In this document: positions 1-7,530 of the stretch, one piece after another | Numbering within the stretch: the first letter of the stretch is position 1 | Layout: each line of letters opens with the position of its first letter | Assembly: GCF_008124885.1 (NCBI RefSeq) | Contig: NZ_VNHX01000018.1 | Span: forward strand, 1 to 64,000 | Direction of reading: 5' to 3' | Length of the DNA stretch: 64,000 bases | DNA from: Sphingobacterium allocomposti | GTDB taxonomy: Bacteria > Bacteroidota > Bacteroidia > Sphingobacteriales > Sphingobacteriaceae | Made by a program: the position numbers and the translations under genes | The notes under the pieces: generated by a model | Databases searched by the model: none | Seen by the model: only the letters and a program-made list of their open reading frames with translations | What the model was told of the DNA's origin: nothing

Positions 1-78
1 ATGGTCGAAAAAACTCCTGAAACAACTTTCTCCGGACCAAACGACGAACCTAAATACAATAATCCGCTTATTTTATGA
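1..78 (+). CDS. 3' end of an unidentified gene (partial)
   Basis: An open frame runs from the window edge to a TGA at 76-78, and a strong rightward terminator follows about 90 bases later, so a rightward gene probably ends here. The residues in this frame are polar and proline-rich (PETTFSGPNDEPKY), as in a disordered C-terminal tail. A second frame starting at base 2 stays open to a TAG at 119-121 and cannot be excluded. Too little is visible to name the product. Confidence 0.3.
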   Translation: MVEKTPETTFSGPNDEPKYNNPLIL

Positions 79-167
79 CCAGTCATGGATAAATTACCCA
101 TATCAACCGCTGGCGGCCTAGGCTAATCTCCTAAAACCATTACAGACCACAAGCCCATAATAAAACT

Positions 168-200
168 AAAGAAGGCGCCCTTTTTAGACGCCTTCTTTTT
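168..200 (+). terminator. Rho-independent terminator
   Basis: AAAGAAGGCG at 168-177 pairs perfectly with CGCCTTCTTT at 189-198, with an 11-base loop and a T-run. It ends the gene that enters from the left edge. Confidence 0.85.
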
Positions 201-260
201 CGTGAAGGGATTCTTAGCGATAAAGAAAGCATAACCCTAACAAAATGCGGATAGATTGCT

Positions 261-268
261 TACTTTTG
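261..268 (+). promoter_or_regulatory. -7 promoter element, probable leaderless transcript
   Basis: TACTTTTG fits the Bacteroidota -7 consensus TAnnTTTG. Only four bases separate it from the ATG at 273, so transcription should start at or next to the start codon. No convincing -33 element is seen. Confidence 0.5.
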
Positions 269-272
269 TTGT

Positions 273-572
273 ATGCAGAATTTCGTGCAGCAGACAAAGC
301 AGGCTTTTTTCTTTAGTCTGGGATTTTACATGCTGGCAATAGTATTGAAGCTTTTGGGTTTTCTCTATGCCGATATATTGATCAGTATAGCATTGCTTGT
401 GTCCTTACTCTGGGTAGTTTTGACGTTGAGGGAGATCATGCTCTCGGTGAGCCTATCGACCATAGAGCGTTTCATGCTGATCATCTTTATTATCTTCGGA
501 AATATATTGGCGGGACTGGTCTATTTTTTCTTCATAAGGAAACGGGTTTTAGGAAGCCAAGATAAATACTGA
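273..572 (+). CDS. Small multi-spanning membrane protein
   Basis: This is a 99-residue, very hydrophobic protein with about three transmembrane helices (roughly residues 13-32, 35-53 and 65-88) and a basic C-terminus (FIRKRVLG), which would sit in the cytoplasm. I do not recognise the family. The next gene starts 2 bases after its stop and also encodes a small membrane protein, so the two are probably co-transcribed and may act together in the inner membrane. The start is supported by a -7 element four bases upstream. Confidence 0.7.
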   Translation: MQNFVQQTKQAFFFSLGFYMLAIVLKLLGFLYADILISIALLVSLLWVVLTLREIMLSVSLSTIERFMLIIFIIFGNILAGLVYFFFIRKRVLGSQDKY

Positions 573-574
573 GT

Positions 575-793
575 ATGACAAAATATTTTATATTAAACAT
601 TTTATTGAATTTCGCCATTGCCTTTTTGGTGTACGGTGGAATAATGGCTTTTCAGGCAGGAAATCAGCTTTACCTCTTTATTGCAATAGCCCTGTTGGTG
701 GTGATGATATATCTTAAGGTCGTCCTGCTGAAAGTTGTAAAAAAAGACACGTCAAGTAGAGTCGGTAGTAAGGACGGTAACAGGAAGAAGTAG
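575..793 (+). CDS. Small two-helix membrane protein
   Basis: This 72-residue protein has two predicted helices (about residues 5-25 and 31-53) followed by a lysine-rich cytoplasmic tail (KKDTSSRVGSKDGNRKK). It begins 2 bases after the preceding membrane gene and ends just before a strong hairpin, so the two genes form a short operon. The function is unknown. The positive tail could anchor the protein at the membrane surface or bind another protein. Confidence 0.65.
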   Translation: MTKYFILNILLNFAIAFLVYGGIMAFQAGNQLYLFIAIALLVVMIYLKVVLLKVVKKDTSSRVGSKDGNRKK

Positions 794-796
794 GAT

Positions 797-828
797 ACAA
801 TGTTCCGAAACAGTTTTCGGAACATTGT
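797..828. terminator. Bidirectional terminator hairpin
   Basis: ACAATGTTCCGAAA at 797-810 pairs perfectly with its complement at 815-828 around a CAGT loop. The hairpin lies between the convergent small-membrane operon and gcvT and could end both. There is no long T-run on either side. Confidence 0.65.
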
Positions 829-880
829 TAAGAGCGGCTGTGCGCTGCTGTAGCCCGCGTAGGCCCCCTCTGAAGAGTTC

Positions 881-1963
881 TTATTTTACAAAAGGAGGCT
901 TCTTAACCACGGCTTTTACGGGCTGGTTACGGATACTGATAAATATTTCGCTACCGTCTTTTGCAAAAGCACTGTCTACATAGCCGAGGCCAATGGACTT
1001 CTTCAGTGTAGGCGACTGTGTTCCCGATGTCACACGGCCGATTTTGTTTCCGGTGGCATCGACAATCTCATAGTCGTGACGGGGTATACCCCGATCGACC
1101 ATTTCAAACCCGACTAATTTTTGGGATACTCCTCTTTCTTTTTCTGCTTTAAGGTGATCGCTATTTACAAAATCTTTGGTGAACTTGGTTACCCATCCTA
1201 GCCCTGCGGCTAATGGAGAAGTATTATCGTCGATATCATTCCCATACAGGCAAAAGCCCATCTCGAGGCGGAGCGTATCGCGGGCTCCCAACCCGATAGG
1301 TTTAATTCCGAAAGGAGCGCCTGCTTCAAAGATGGCGTCCCACACTTTCCGGGCATCTTCATTGGCAACATAGATTTCGAAGCCACCGGCTCCGGTGTAC
1401 CCTGTCGCCGATACCAGCACGTTGTCAACTCCGGCAAAAACGCCTTTTTGGAAGGTATAGTATTCCATAGCTGCCAGCTCGATATTCGTCAGCGACTGTA
1501 GGGCCTCGGCCGCTTTAGGGCCCTGAACAGCAAACAATGAAGTCTTGTCGGATATGTCTTTCATTTCTACACCATAGGTGTTGTACTTACTGATCCAATT
1601 CCAATCTTTTTCGATATTGGACGCGTTTACAACAAGGAAATACGTCTGTGCGTCAATGCGGTAGGTCAGGAAGTCGTCGACGATACCGCCAGTCTCGTTA
1701 GGAATATACGCATACTGCACTTTGCCGTCGTAAAGTTTGGAAGCGTCGTTTGACGATATTTTCTGGATCAAGTCGAGCGCTTTTTCGCCTTTCAGGATAA
1801 ACTCGCCCATGTGGCTGACGTCAAATACGCCCACACCGGTGCGGACTGTCTCATGCTCGTCATTTATTCCTGAATATTGTACAGGCATGTTGAAACCTGC
1901 AAAGGGTACCATCTTTGCCCCCAAGCCAATATGGAGGTCAGTAAGCGCAGTATTTTTAATCAT
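881..1963 (-). CDS. gcvT: Aminomethyltransferase, glycine cleavage T protein
   Basis: The 360-residue product matches GcvT over its whole length. The N-terminus has the family pattern ([16 protein letters not shown], then [11 protein letters not shown]). A folate-pocket segment with the catalytic aspartate region follows ([11 protein letters not shown]), and the C-terminal barrel carries [16 protein letters not shown]. It takes the aminomethyl group from the H-protein lipoyl arm and passes the one-carbon unit to tetrahydrofolate, releasing ammonia. The gene is monocistronic, facing left into a shared terminator. The P protein (gcvP) lies about 13 kb away in the opposite orientation, and no H-protein gene is present in the window, so the system is split in this genome. 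Confidence 0.97.
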   Translation of the reverse strand: MIKNTALTDLHIGLGAKMVPFAGFNMPVQYSGINDEHETVRTGVGVFDVSHMGEFILKGEKALDLIQKISSNDASKLYDGKVQYAYIPNETGGIVDDFLTYRIDAQTYFLVVNASNIEKDWNWISKYNTYGVEMKDISDKTSLFAVQGPKAAEALQSLTNIELAAMEYYTFQKGVFAGVDNVLVSATGYTGAGGFEIYVANEDARKVWDAIFEAGAPFGIKPIGLGARDTLRLEMGFCLYGNDIDDNTSPLAAGLGWVTKFTKDFVNSDHLKAEKERGVSQKLVGFEMVDRGIPRHDYEIVDATGNKIGRVTSGTQSPTLKKSIGLGYVDSAFAKDGSEIFISIRNQPVKAVVKKPPFVK

Positions 1964-1988
1964 AGCAATTGAAATATCTTAGTTTTTC

Positions 1989-1996
1989 CAAAAATA
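1989..1996 (-). promoter_or_regulatory. gcvT -7 element
   Basis: Read on the minus strand this is TATTTTTG, a match to TAnnTTTG, 25 bases upstream of the gcvT ATG. A possible -33 TTGG lies near 2021-2024. Confidence 0.45.
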
Positions 1997-2054
1997 GTCA
2001 AAAAAAGCGCCATTCATAGGCCAATCGCCGGATAATGTTAAATACGGATGCGGC

Positions 2055-2879
2055 TTAACGCGGTAGGACTAAGCGGTATATGTCTGAGAAATCAGCGTCG
2101 CCGTCCTGGTCTTCGCACAATAAGAAGGTGATGGAGGAACTGTCACTTATATAATGGGTTAACCCTTCGAATTTATGTGAGAAAGAGATTGGCTGGGTGT
2201 ATTCGATCTGTAGCGTCTCCGGTAAGAGAACACCTAATACCGTTCCCTGTACGTCGCCATCTAAGTAGGTGGAGCTGCCGTCTTCTGCGGCAGCGATGAA
2301 GTAAATTTTATTATCAACAACGGTAGCGTCGGTGAATCCCAGCGGGATCCCTTTCAAGGAGGGAAGTGTAACCGGATAATACGCTTTTGGCGCAAGGTTG
2401 TTCCGCTGTAGAACAAACACGCCGTTCTTCTGCCCGGGGCCGTTTCCTCTATTGAAAAGCCAGATGTCACTGTTTAGATCTATAGCGCCTTCGATGTTAA
2501 AATCGTCTGCGGATATCGCATAGTTTTCTCTTAACGCTTGATAAACCGGGCCCATATCTATGCTGTCCACGCGATCCAGACGGAAGTCGTATATTACCAA
2601 AAGATTCCTGTTTGCCGTGGATCCAGATCCAAAGATATAAAGACAGCTGTCTATTTCGGTAATAGCTTCGAAATCGGCTTTTATTTTTTTAGGCACCTGC
2701 ACATTAACGGCTCGTTCTGACAAAAGCTTTTCCTTCAGCGTCTTCGTTTCCAGCGAATAGCTGTATAGGTAGTTGCTGTTGTCGGAGATCAGGTATATAT
2801 CCTGTTCGCGATAGATTAGGCCGGATGCGGCACCTATGCCTTGAATGGTAAACAGAAGCTCCAGGATAAATTCTTTCAT
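2055..2879 (-). CDS. Propeller-like conserved protein (possibly DUF6929)
   Basis: This 274-residue protein has repeating units with the rhythm of a beta-propeller (GLIYREQDIYLISDNSNYLY, DFEAITEIDSCLYIFGSG, GFTDATVVDNKIYFIAAAED, FEGLTHY). The repeated E-A/G-I/L-T motifs resemble esterase-like phytase and DUF6929 proteins, but I name that family only tentatively. There is no signal peptide, so the protein is probably cytoplasmic. The start codon overlaps the stop of truC by four bases (ATGA), so it is translationally coupled and is the last gene of a five-gene leftward unit. The substrate is unknown. Confidence 0.75.
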   Translation of the reverse strand: MKEFILELLFTIQGIGAASGLIYREQDIYLISDNSNYLYSYSLETKTLKEKLLSERAVNVQVPKKIKADFEAITEIDSCLYIFGSGSTANRNLLVIYDFRLDRVDSIDMGPVYQALRENYAISADDFNIEGAIDLNSDIWLFNRGNGPGQKNGVFVLQRNNLAPKAYYPVTLPSLKGIPLGFTDATVVDNKIYFIAAAEDGSSTYLDGDVQGTVLGVLLPETLQIEYTQPISFSHKFEGLTHYISDSSSITFLLCEDQDGDADFSDIYRLVLPR

Positions 2880-3559
2880 AAGGGAATGTTTAATAAGGTT
2901 AACACGCGGACGAAGTCGGGTTGCAGCGGGGCATGTATGGCTATCCTTTCCTGAGTACGCGGGTGATGGAAAGCTAAGGTCTTGGCATGGAGCATCATCG
3001 TATCCAGCTGAAATCGATCCTTCCAGAGCTTGTTCTGTTTATTGCAACCGTGTGGACGATCGGCAATGATCGGATGAAAGATATGCGCCAGATGCTTCCG
3101 TATCTGATGCATACGTCCGGTGATAGGCGTGGCCTCGACCAGGGAATAGCGGGATGTCTGGTGTTTGCCGAAGGGAAGCGGTATTTCTGTGCGGTGTAAC
3201 GTGCGGAAGTGTGTTACGGCATCCTGCAGAACGCCGTTTTCTTTGCGCAGCGGATAGTCTATCGTCCCCTCATCCTCCGTGTATCCACGGACGACTGCCC
3301 AATATGTTTTGTGGACATCCTTTCCGGCAAACAGCTGTTGGGTGAGGGAGTCCATCTCCTTGTTGAGCGTAAACAGCAGTACGCCACCCGTTTTACGGTC
3401 CAGCCGATGAGCGGGATATACGGTTTGCTGAATCTGATTTCTCAGCAGCTGCAATGCGTATTCGGACGTGTCCGAAGCAATGCTTGAGCGATGAACCAAT
3501 AGGCCATGCGGCTTGTTTATGGCGATGAGGTCTGTATCTTGGTAAAGGATTTCCAACAT
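2876..3559 (-). CDS. truC: RluA-family pseudouridine synthase, TruC type
   Basis: This 227-residue enzyme has the RluA-family catalytic motif HRLDRKTGG, with catalytic Asp54, a YWAVVRG strand and the substrate-site motif GRMHQIRKH. The segment DRPHGCNKQN is typical of TruC, which converts U65 of tRNA to pseudouridine. The lack of an S4 domain also fits TruC rather than RluC or RluD. The gene sits in a tight unit: its start overlaps the stop of the upstream DUF4359-like gene by one base (TAATG), and its own stop overlaps the next gene. Confidence 0.85.
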   Translation of the reverse strand: MLEILYQDTDLIAINKPHGLLVHRSSIASDTSEYALQLLRNQIQQTVYPAHRLDRKTGGVLLFTLNKEMDSLTQQLFAGKDVHKTYWAVVRGYTEDEGTIDYPLRKENGVLQDAVTHFRTLHRTEIPLPFGKHQTSRYSLVEATPITGRMHQIRKHLAHIFHPIIADRPHGCNKQNKLWKDRFQLDTMMLHAKTLAFHHPRTQERIAIHAPLQPDFVRVLTLLNIPL

Positions 3560-3927
3560 TATCTTCCCTTGATGATCTGGACAATCTCTTCGGCTTTCTC
3601 GTCGATTTTAGGACTTAGCCAGATCTGTTTAAAAGCGCCGCCTCCGATGATGGTCTCTTGGTTTTCCCAGCGGACCTTCGTCAGTGAAAAAAGGTAAAAA
3701 TTGTCGACTTTGATATGCTCGTTCAGAAACTGATCGATAAGTGTCCCGCCAAAAAGCTGAATGCCGAAGTTGATAGCGTCGCTGTTTTTTTCGGTAGGCG
3801 CCGCCTGTAAGAGGGTAAGTACCTTCGCCTTTACCGCTTCTTCATGCTGTTCTTTGGTTGGATTGGTAAAGACAGCAGCAAGCATCAGGATGATGACCGA
3901 TAAGGCGAATATTCGTGTTTTGCTCAT
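3559..3927 (-). CDS. DUF4359-like small secreted or anchored protein
   Basis: From the ATG at 3927 this is 122 residues beginning MSKTRIFALSVIILMLAAV, a signal peptide or signal anchor, followed by FTNPTKEQHEEAVKAKV. An N-terminal helix and then a TNP motif is typical of the DUF4359 family. An upstream in-frame ATG at 3945 would add six residues before the helix and is less likely. The C-terminus reads as a compact globular domain (LFSLTKVRWENQETIIGGGAFKQIW, abbreviated as LFSLTKV...GGGAFKQ). The role is unknown. It overlaps truC by one base and belongs to the same leftward unit. Confidence 0.75.
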   Translation of the reverse strand: MSKTRIFALSVIILMLAAVFTNPTKEQHEEAVKAKVLTLLQAAPTEKNSDAINFGIQLFGGTLIDQFLNEHIKVDNFYLFSLTKVRWENQETIIGGGAFKQIWLSPKIDEKAEEIVQIIKGR

Positions 3928-4006
3928 AATCACAAAAATACACAAATAACAGGTAGGGTAGGTAATCTAACTAAAACCAGTTGTATGGTACCATGGATTG
4001 CCGGAG

Positions 4007-4483
4007 CTAAAACAGGTTGATCACCCATTTTCCTACAATCCATACTATGTAGCATACCAATATGCAGAAGAGCAGCAAAACTAAAAATATGGCCGTTAAG
4101 ATGCCTTTGGCGCTACCTTGGTGTTTATCTTCATAGTAATATTCTTTGAGGATTTTGACGTTCCGTTGGTTGGCTTTGGAAAAGAAGTCGAAGATATTGC
4201 CGAAGAGCGGAATCGACCCGACGATGGCGTCGTATATCACATTCAGGAGCATTTTTGTCGCGGCCTTTGAGCTCACGCCATTTCTGAACATCACAAGCAC
4301 CAGCAAAATAGAAACGCCAAATGTTAATAATTGTCCGACGACCGGAAAAAAGTTCAGCACCGGATCGAGCCCAAAGCGGAACCGTCCGATGCTGAATTTA
4401 TTGTCTAAGAGGGAAGCAACGCGTTCTACCCATCGGAAGTCGTGATCGATCTGAAGTTTGCGTTGTTCCACATGTTTGATCAT
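4007..4483 (-). CDS. DUF4112 membrane protein
   Basis: This 158-residue protein carries the DUF4112 signature: VERVASLLDNKF near the N-terminus, FRFGLDPVLNFFPVVGQL, then VIYDAIVGSIPLFGNIFDFF and KANQRN. The paired proline-glycine turns inside hydrophobic stretches suggest re-entrant or short helices. A third strong helix lies near the C-terminus (about residues 128-152). The family is widespread and uncharacterised. The gene starts 7 bases after the SIMPL gene stop, so it is the second gene of that operon. Confidence 0.85.
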   Translation of the reverse strand: MIKHVEQRKLQIDHDFRWVERVASLLDNKFSIGRFRFGLDPVLNFFPVVGQLLTFGVSILLVLVMFRNGVSSKAATKMLLNVIYDAIVGSIPLFGNIFDFFSKANQRNVKILKEYYYEDKHQGSAKGILTAIFLVLLLFCILVCYIVWIVGKWVINLF

Positions 4484-4490
4484 GGCTGAA

Positions 4491-5213
4491 TTATTGAAGT
4501 TCGAATACGCCGTCTATATTGCATGTCAATTTTATCGGACGTACGCTGATGTCCAATGAGGGTTCGATGCTACCCGCATCTGCTGCCATTTCCGCTCTAG
4601 CCACGCTATATGCCCGGGGTGAGGGCATGATGTCGTTCCACCCAAACGAACTGTTATCGTTGATGGCGAGCACTTTTCCTATCTTGTCGCCGGTGGCCGA
4701 AGCAATAATTTCAGCATTCGTGCGAGCGTCCTGTACAGCAGCGATCTTCAATTCCTTCTCAATCTGGCGCTTCTGTGAGTGGTCGTAACCTCCGATGGAT
4801 GTGCTTTGGATACCTTTGGCATCGACCTTGTCCAACATGCTGTTTAATCCGTTTAAGTTGGATATCTTGATCCGATATTGTTTGGCTTGCAACAGCTCGG
4901 AGTTACCCTTCTTTTTGGTGTCGTAATTATAACTATAGATGTTTTGGATGGTAAAGTCTTCCTTTTTCACACCTATTTGCATAGCTGCGTCGAACAGTTG
5001 CTTTTCCAACGATTCAATGGTTATCTTTTTCTTGGTATTACCATCGACAAAATATTCCCGAAGCGATATAGAGAGATATACAATGTCCGGGGTAACTTCC
5101 CTTTCGGCGTATCCTCGTGTCGAAACCTTCCTGCTAAAGTCGAAATTGTTTGTTTGTGCCCCGGCTGTCATGACTATACCAATCGCTAAAATTAAACCTG
5201 CTATTCTTTTCAT
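4491..5213 (-). CDS. SIMPL (DUF541) domain periplasmic protein
   Basis: Starting at the ATG at 5213, the product is 240 residues with a clear signal peptide (MKRIAGLILAIGIVMTAGAQ). The SIMPL domain follows, with the opening motif VSTRGYAEREVTPDIVYLSI and the later YDTKKKGNSELLQAKQYRI and GYDHSQKRQIEKELKIAA elements. SIMPL proteins form oligomeric shells in the periplasm; their role is not settled. An upstream in-frame ATG at 5255 would place 14 extra residues before the signal peptide and is rejected. It heads a leftward unit of five genes and is divergent from the cold-shock gene. Confidence 0.88.
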   Translation of the reverse strand: MKRIAGLILAIGIVMTAGAQTNNFDFSRKVSTRGYAEREVTPDIVYLSISLREYFVDGNTKKKITIESLEKQLFDAAMQIGVKKEDFTIQNIYSYNYDTKKKGNSELLQAKQYRIKISNLNGLNSMLDKVDAKGIQSTSIGGYDHSQKRQIEKELKIAAVQDARTNAEIIASATGDKIGKVLAINDNSSFGWNDIMPSPRAYSVARAEMAADAGSIEPSLDISVRPIKLTCNIDGVFELQ

Positions 5214-5362
5214 TTCTTTTGTTTTGATGTTACATATACAAAAATGCGTCCACATTGTTTGACCAAAGAACCTAATTTTCGTTTAAAAATTAATGAGAAA
5301 TAAACGGACAATGAAAAATAATTTATACCTTTAAGAACAATACAAAATAATACCATAATAAA

Positions 5363-5554
5363 ATGCAAGAAGGTGTAGTAAAATTCTTTAATGAGACCAA
5401 AGGTTTCGGTTTCATCATTCCCAACTCAGGCGAGAGCGAAATTTTTGTTCACGTTTCAGGATTAGTAGACAAGATTCGTGAGAACGACCATGTTTCTTAC
5501 GAAATCGAACAGGGCCGTAAAGGTCTTAACGCGGTAAATGTAAAGCTTATCTAA
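5363..5554 (+). CDS. Cold-shock domain protein
   Basis: This 63-residue single cold-shock domain has RNP1 (KGFGFI, residues 13-18) and RNP2 (IFVHVS, residues 27-32). It binds single-stranded nucleic acid and acts as an RNA chaperone. The common phenylalanine of RNP2 (VFVHFS) is valine here. The 5' untranslated region is AT-rich, with a near-consensus -7 (TACCTTTA) about 40 bases upstream. A strong terminator follows, so it is monocistronic. It could equally be called a CspA- or CspC-type gene; paralogues cannot be told apart from this sequence alone. Confidence 0.95.
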   Translation: MQEGVVKFFNETKGFGFIIPNSGESEIFVHVSGLVDKIRENDHVSYEIEQGRKGLNAVNVKLI

Positions 5555-5586
5555 TTTTTAGATTTTCAAATATATTTATTGTGAAG

Positions 5587-5616
5587 AAGCCAGCTGTTTC
5601 AACGGCTGGCTTTTTT
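5587..5616 (+). terminator. Terminator of the cold-shock gene
   Basis: AAGCCAGC at 5587-5594 pairs with GCTGGCTT at 5605-5612, followed by a run of T's. It lies between the convergent cold-shock gene and recO. Confidence 0.85.
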
Positions 5617-5660
5617 GTTGGAAAGGCTTTTTGCTTTCATTGATCAGGTTCGGGCGGAGG

Positions 5661-6386
5661 CTATTGGAAGATTTCTTCCAGTACATATAGCGAATGGACG
5701 CTGCCGAACGCTTCTGTATGTAGCTTATAAAACTCAAGTATCTTTTCCAGCAGGTATTTCCGATCTTCTTTACCCATCTTGATTTCGGCGGAATCCTCAA
5801 AGTTGGCTTTTAGCAGCTGCTGAAAAAGGGAGGTGTGAGGTTCCTGAAGTATGTGGCTATGCGAAGGCAGGGTATTGCAGAAAACGCCGTCGAGCAAGTT
5901 GAAAAAGGGGAGTGTACGGGTTGCTGCCTGGAGGGGGAGGAAACCCAGAAAACGGCTGAGCCGGACTAGAAAAACGAGATGGAAATTCGTTAGCTTTGTC
6001 GTAGTTTGATCCATCCAGATAACCGATTGCTGTATAAAATTGAATAATGCGGGGTCGGGCGACTGTTGGCGCAGCACCTTATAAAGAACTTCATTCAGAA
6101 AAATGGCGAGGGCACTTTTCGTTATATCCAACGGGATATGATGCAAAACGGGTATCTGATGTACCTCTTTTATACGTTGCAGTCCGTTGTTGGCTTTATG
6201 ATAAACCACCATATCCAGCGGGTGCAGGGGTTGAAATAGATTCGCAGAAATTTTTGCCCGGCTTTTTTTTGCGCCCTGCACGAGGTATGATTGCATACCG
6301 AACGTTTCTGTGAAAATGTGGGCAACCACACTGTTCTCGGAAAAGTTTGTTGTTTTTAAAGCGACTCCCCTGGTTTTATGAAGCAT
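5661..6386 (-). CDS. recO: DNA repair protein RecO
   Basis: The 241-residue protein has the RecO order: an N-terminal OB-fold (TRGVALKTTNFSENSVVAHI, then FGMQSYLVQGAKKSRAK), a helical middle domain (ALAIFLNEVLYKVLRQQ) and a C-terminal helical part. RecO loads RecA onto SSB-coated gaps with RecR and anneals strands in the RecFOR pathway. Few cysteines are present, so the zinc site seen in some RecO proteins appears to be absent. The start has a TATCTTTG promoter element five bases upstream, predicting a leaderless or nearly leaderless mRNA. Confidence 0.93.
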   Translation of the reverse strand: MLHKTRGVALKTTNFSENSVVAHIFTETFGMQSYLVQGAKKSRAKISANLFQPLHPLDMVVYHKANNGLQRIKEVHQIPVLHHIPLDITKSALAIFLNEVLYKVLRQQSPDPALFNFIQQSVIWMDQTTTKLTNFHLVFLVRLSRFLGFLPLQAATRTLPFFNLLDGVFCNTLPSHSHILQEPHTSLFQQLLKANFEDSAEIKMGKEDRKYLLEKILEFYKLHTEAFGSVHSLYVLEEIFQ

Positions 6387-6391
6387 ACCCG

Positions 6392-6423
6392 CAAAGATAC
6401 AAAGGACTGTCGAAGAAGCGCAA
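6392..6423 (-). promoter_or_regulatory. recO promoter
   Basis: On the minus strand TTG (6421-6423), 21 bases and then TATCTTTG (6392-6399) form a full Bacteroidota promoter. The -7 element ends five bases before the recO ATG. Confidence 0.65.
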
Positions 6424-6550
6424 GGAAAAGCAGATGTGAATTGTGGAAAACTATTCTTCTCCTTCGGTGCGCTCTACATGCGGAAAAACAGTATTTTTGC
6501 ATACCTCAGCAAAGAGTTTCCTAAATTTTTAAAATTATTCTTTTCATTGC

Positions 6551-6581
6551 TTGCATTTCACAGATTAAATATGGATATTTG
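6551..6581 (+). promoter_or_regulatory. Promoter of the rpmB operon
   Basis: TTG at 6551-6553, a 20-base spacer and GATATTTG at 6574-6581 match the -33/-7 layout with one mismatch. Transcription would start near 6586, leaving a leader of about 50 bases. Confidence 0.5.
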
Positions 6582-6584
6582 CAA

Positions 6585-6602
6585 ACTCTTTGTGAAAAGA
6601 GT
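6585..6602 (+). promoter_or_regulatory. GNRA-capped hairpin in the rpmB leader
   Basis: ACTCTTT and AAAGAGT form a perfect seven-base stem with a GTGA loop, a GNRA tetraloop, exactly at the predicted 5' end of the ribosomal-protein mRNA. It could stabilise the 5' end or serve as a control site. No protein-binding motif is recognised. Confidence 0.4.
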
Positions 6603-6636
6603 AAAAGAGAACAGACAACATTAAAAATCAAATATC

Positions 6637-6870
6637 ATGTCAAGAATTTGTGATTTAACAGGCAAGGCGGCATTAAAAGGAAACAACGTTTCACACTCAA
6701 ACGTTAAAACTAAGCGTAAATTTTACCCGAATTTACAGACTAAGCGTTTTTACATTCCAGAAGAAGATCGTTGGATTACGTTAAAGGTATCTACATCTGC
6801 GATTAAAACGATCAACAAGAACGGTATTACAGCAGTAATTAACAAATTCATCCAAAAGGGATCTATTTAA
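6637..6870 (+). CDS. rpmB: Large-subunit ribosomal protein L28
   Basis: The 77-residue product has the L28 opening CDLTGKAALKGNNVSHSN, with one of the usual zinc-site cysteines, and the RKFYPNLQTKRFYIP core. It is a structural protein of the 50S subunit. It is the first gene of the rpmB-rpmG-DUF4295 set that is conserved across Bacteroidota, with its own promoter about 60-90 bases upstream. Confidence 0.97.
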   Translation: MSRICDLTGKAALKGNNVSHSNVKTKRKFYPNLQTKRFYIPEEDRWITLKVSTSAIKTINKNGITAVINKFIQKGSI

Positions 6871-6936
6871 TCATTACCGCCTGTTATCAAAATATTCATG
6901 AAATCTAATCTTTCGAGATTATAATAAAGTAAAACA

Positions 6937-7119
6937 ATGGCAAAAAAGGGAAATAGAGTACAAGTAATCTTAGAGTGTACTGAGCACAAAGAAAGTGGTC
7001 TTCCGGGCATGTCTCGCTATATCACAACAAAGAACAAAAAGAACACAACAGAGCGTTTGGAATTGAAAAAATTCAACCCTGTACTTAGAAAAGTAACTGT
7101 TCATAAAGAAATTAAATAA
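6937..7119 (+). CDS. rpmG: Large-subunit ribosomal protein L33
   Basis: The 60-residue protein matches L33 ([18 protein letters not shown], then [19 protein letters not shown]). Of the zinc-ribbon cysteines only one is seen, so this is the zinc-independent form. It lies 66 bases downstream of rpmB and 41 bases upstream of the DUF4295 gene in one operon. Confidence 0.97.
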   Translation: MAKKGNRVQVILECTEHKESGLPGMSRYITTKNKKNTTERLELKKFNPVLRKVTVHKEIK

Positions 7120-7160
7120 TTAACCTTTGGAGCGCTTAGCTTCTATAAAAATATAAAACA

Positions 7161-7322
7161 ATGGCAAAGAAAGCAGTTGCATCGTTACAAAAAGGAGGTG
7201 GTAAAGAGTTCACGAAGGTAATTCTTACTACTAAATCTGCGAAAACGGGAGCGTATACTTTCAAAGAGAGTATGGTTCACAACGATAAGGTGAAAGAAGT
7301 GGTAGCAGCAGCTACGAAATAA
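7161..7322 (+). CDS. DUF4295 small basic protein
   Basis: This 53-residue basic protein (MAKKAVASLQKGGGKEFTKV, then ILTTKSAKTGAYTFKESM and VVAAATK) always follows rpmB and rpmG in Bacteroidota and is known as DUF4295. Its position and charge suggest a ribosome-associated role. That is an inference from context; no function is established. The short length makes it easy to miss in gene calling. A terminator follows about 45 bases later. Confidence 0.93.
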   Translation: MAKKAVASLQKGGGKEFTKVILTTKSAKTGAYTFKESMVHNDKVKEVVAAATK

Positions 7323-7366
7323 GCAACGCAGGAAATATTCCTTTTTTTAAAGTTTTTCTTTAAAAA

Positions 7367-7407
7367 TGAAAAAAAGCCGTTTTGGTATTAGCCGAAAGGG
7401 CTTTTTT
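7367..7407 (+). terminator. Terminator of the rpmB operon
   Basis: AAAAAAGCC near 7370-7378 pairs with GGCTTTTTT at 7399-7407, with a roughly 20-base loop and a T-run. Confidence 0.75.
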
Positions 7408-7487
7408 AGTATAGCTTACAGGTAAAAGGGCCTCGTCCGCCAGATTTTTTTATCGTATAGGCTTTCGCGAATGCAAAGCATTTTATG

Positions 7488-7495
7488 TAAGTTTG
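7488..7495 (+). promoter_or_regulatory. ftsY -7 element
   Basis: TAAGTTTG fits TAnnTTTG. It lies downstream of an in-frame ATG at 7471 and upstream of the ATG at 7531, and so decides in favour of the later ftsY start. Confidence 0.55.
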
Positions 7496-7530
7496 ATCCA
7501 TTTAAATCACATCCATCACACGATCATACC

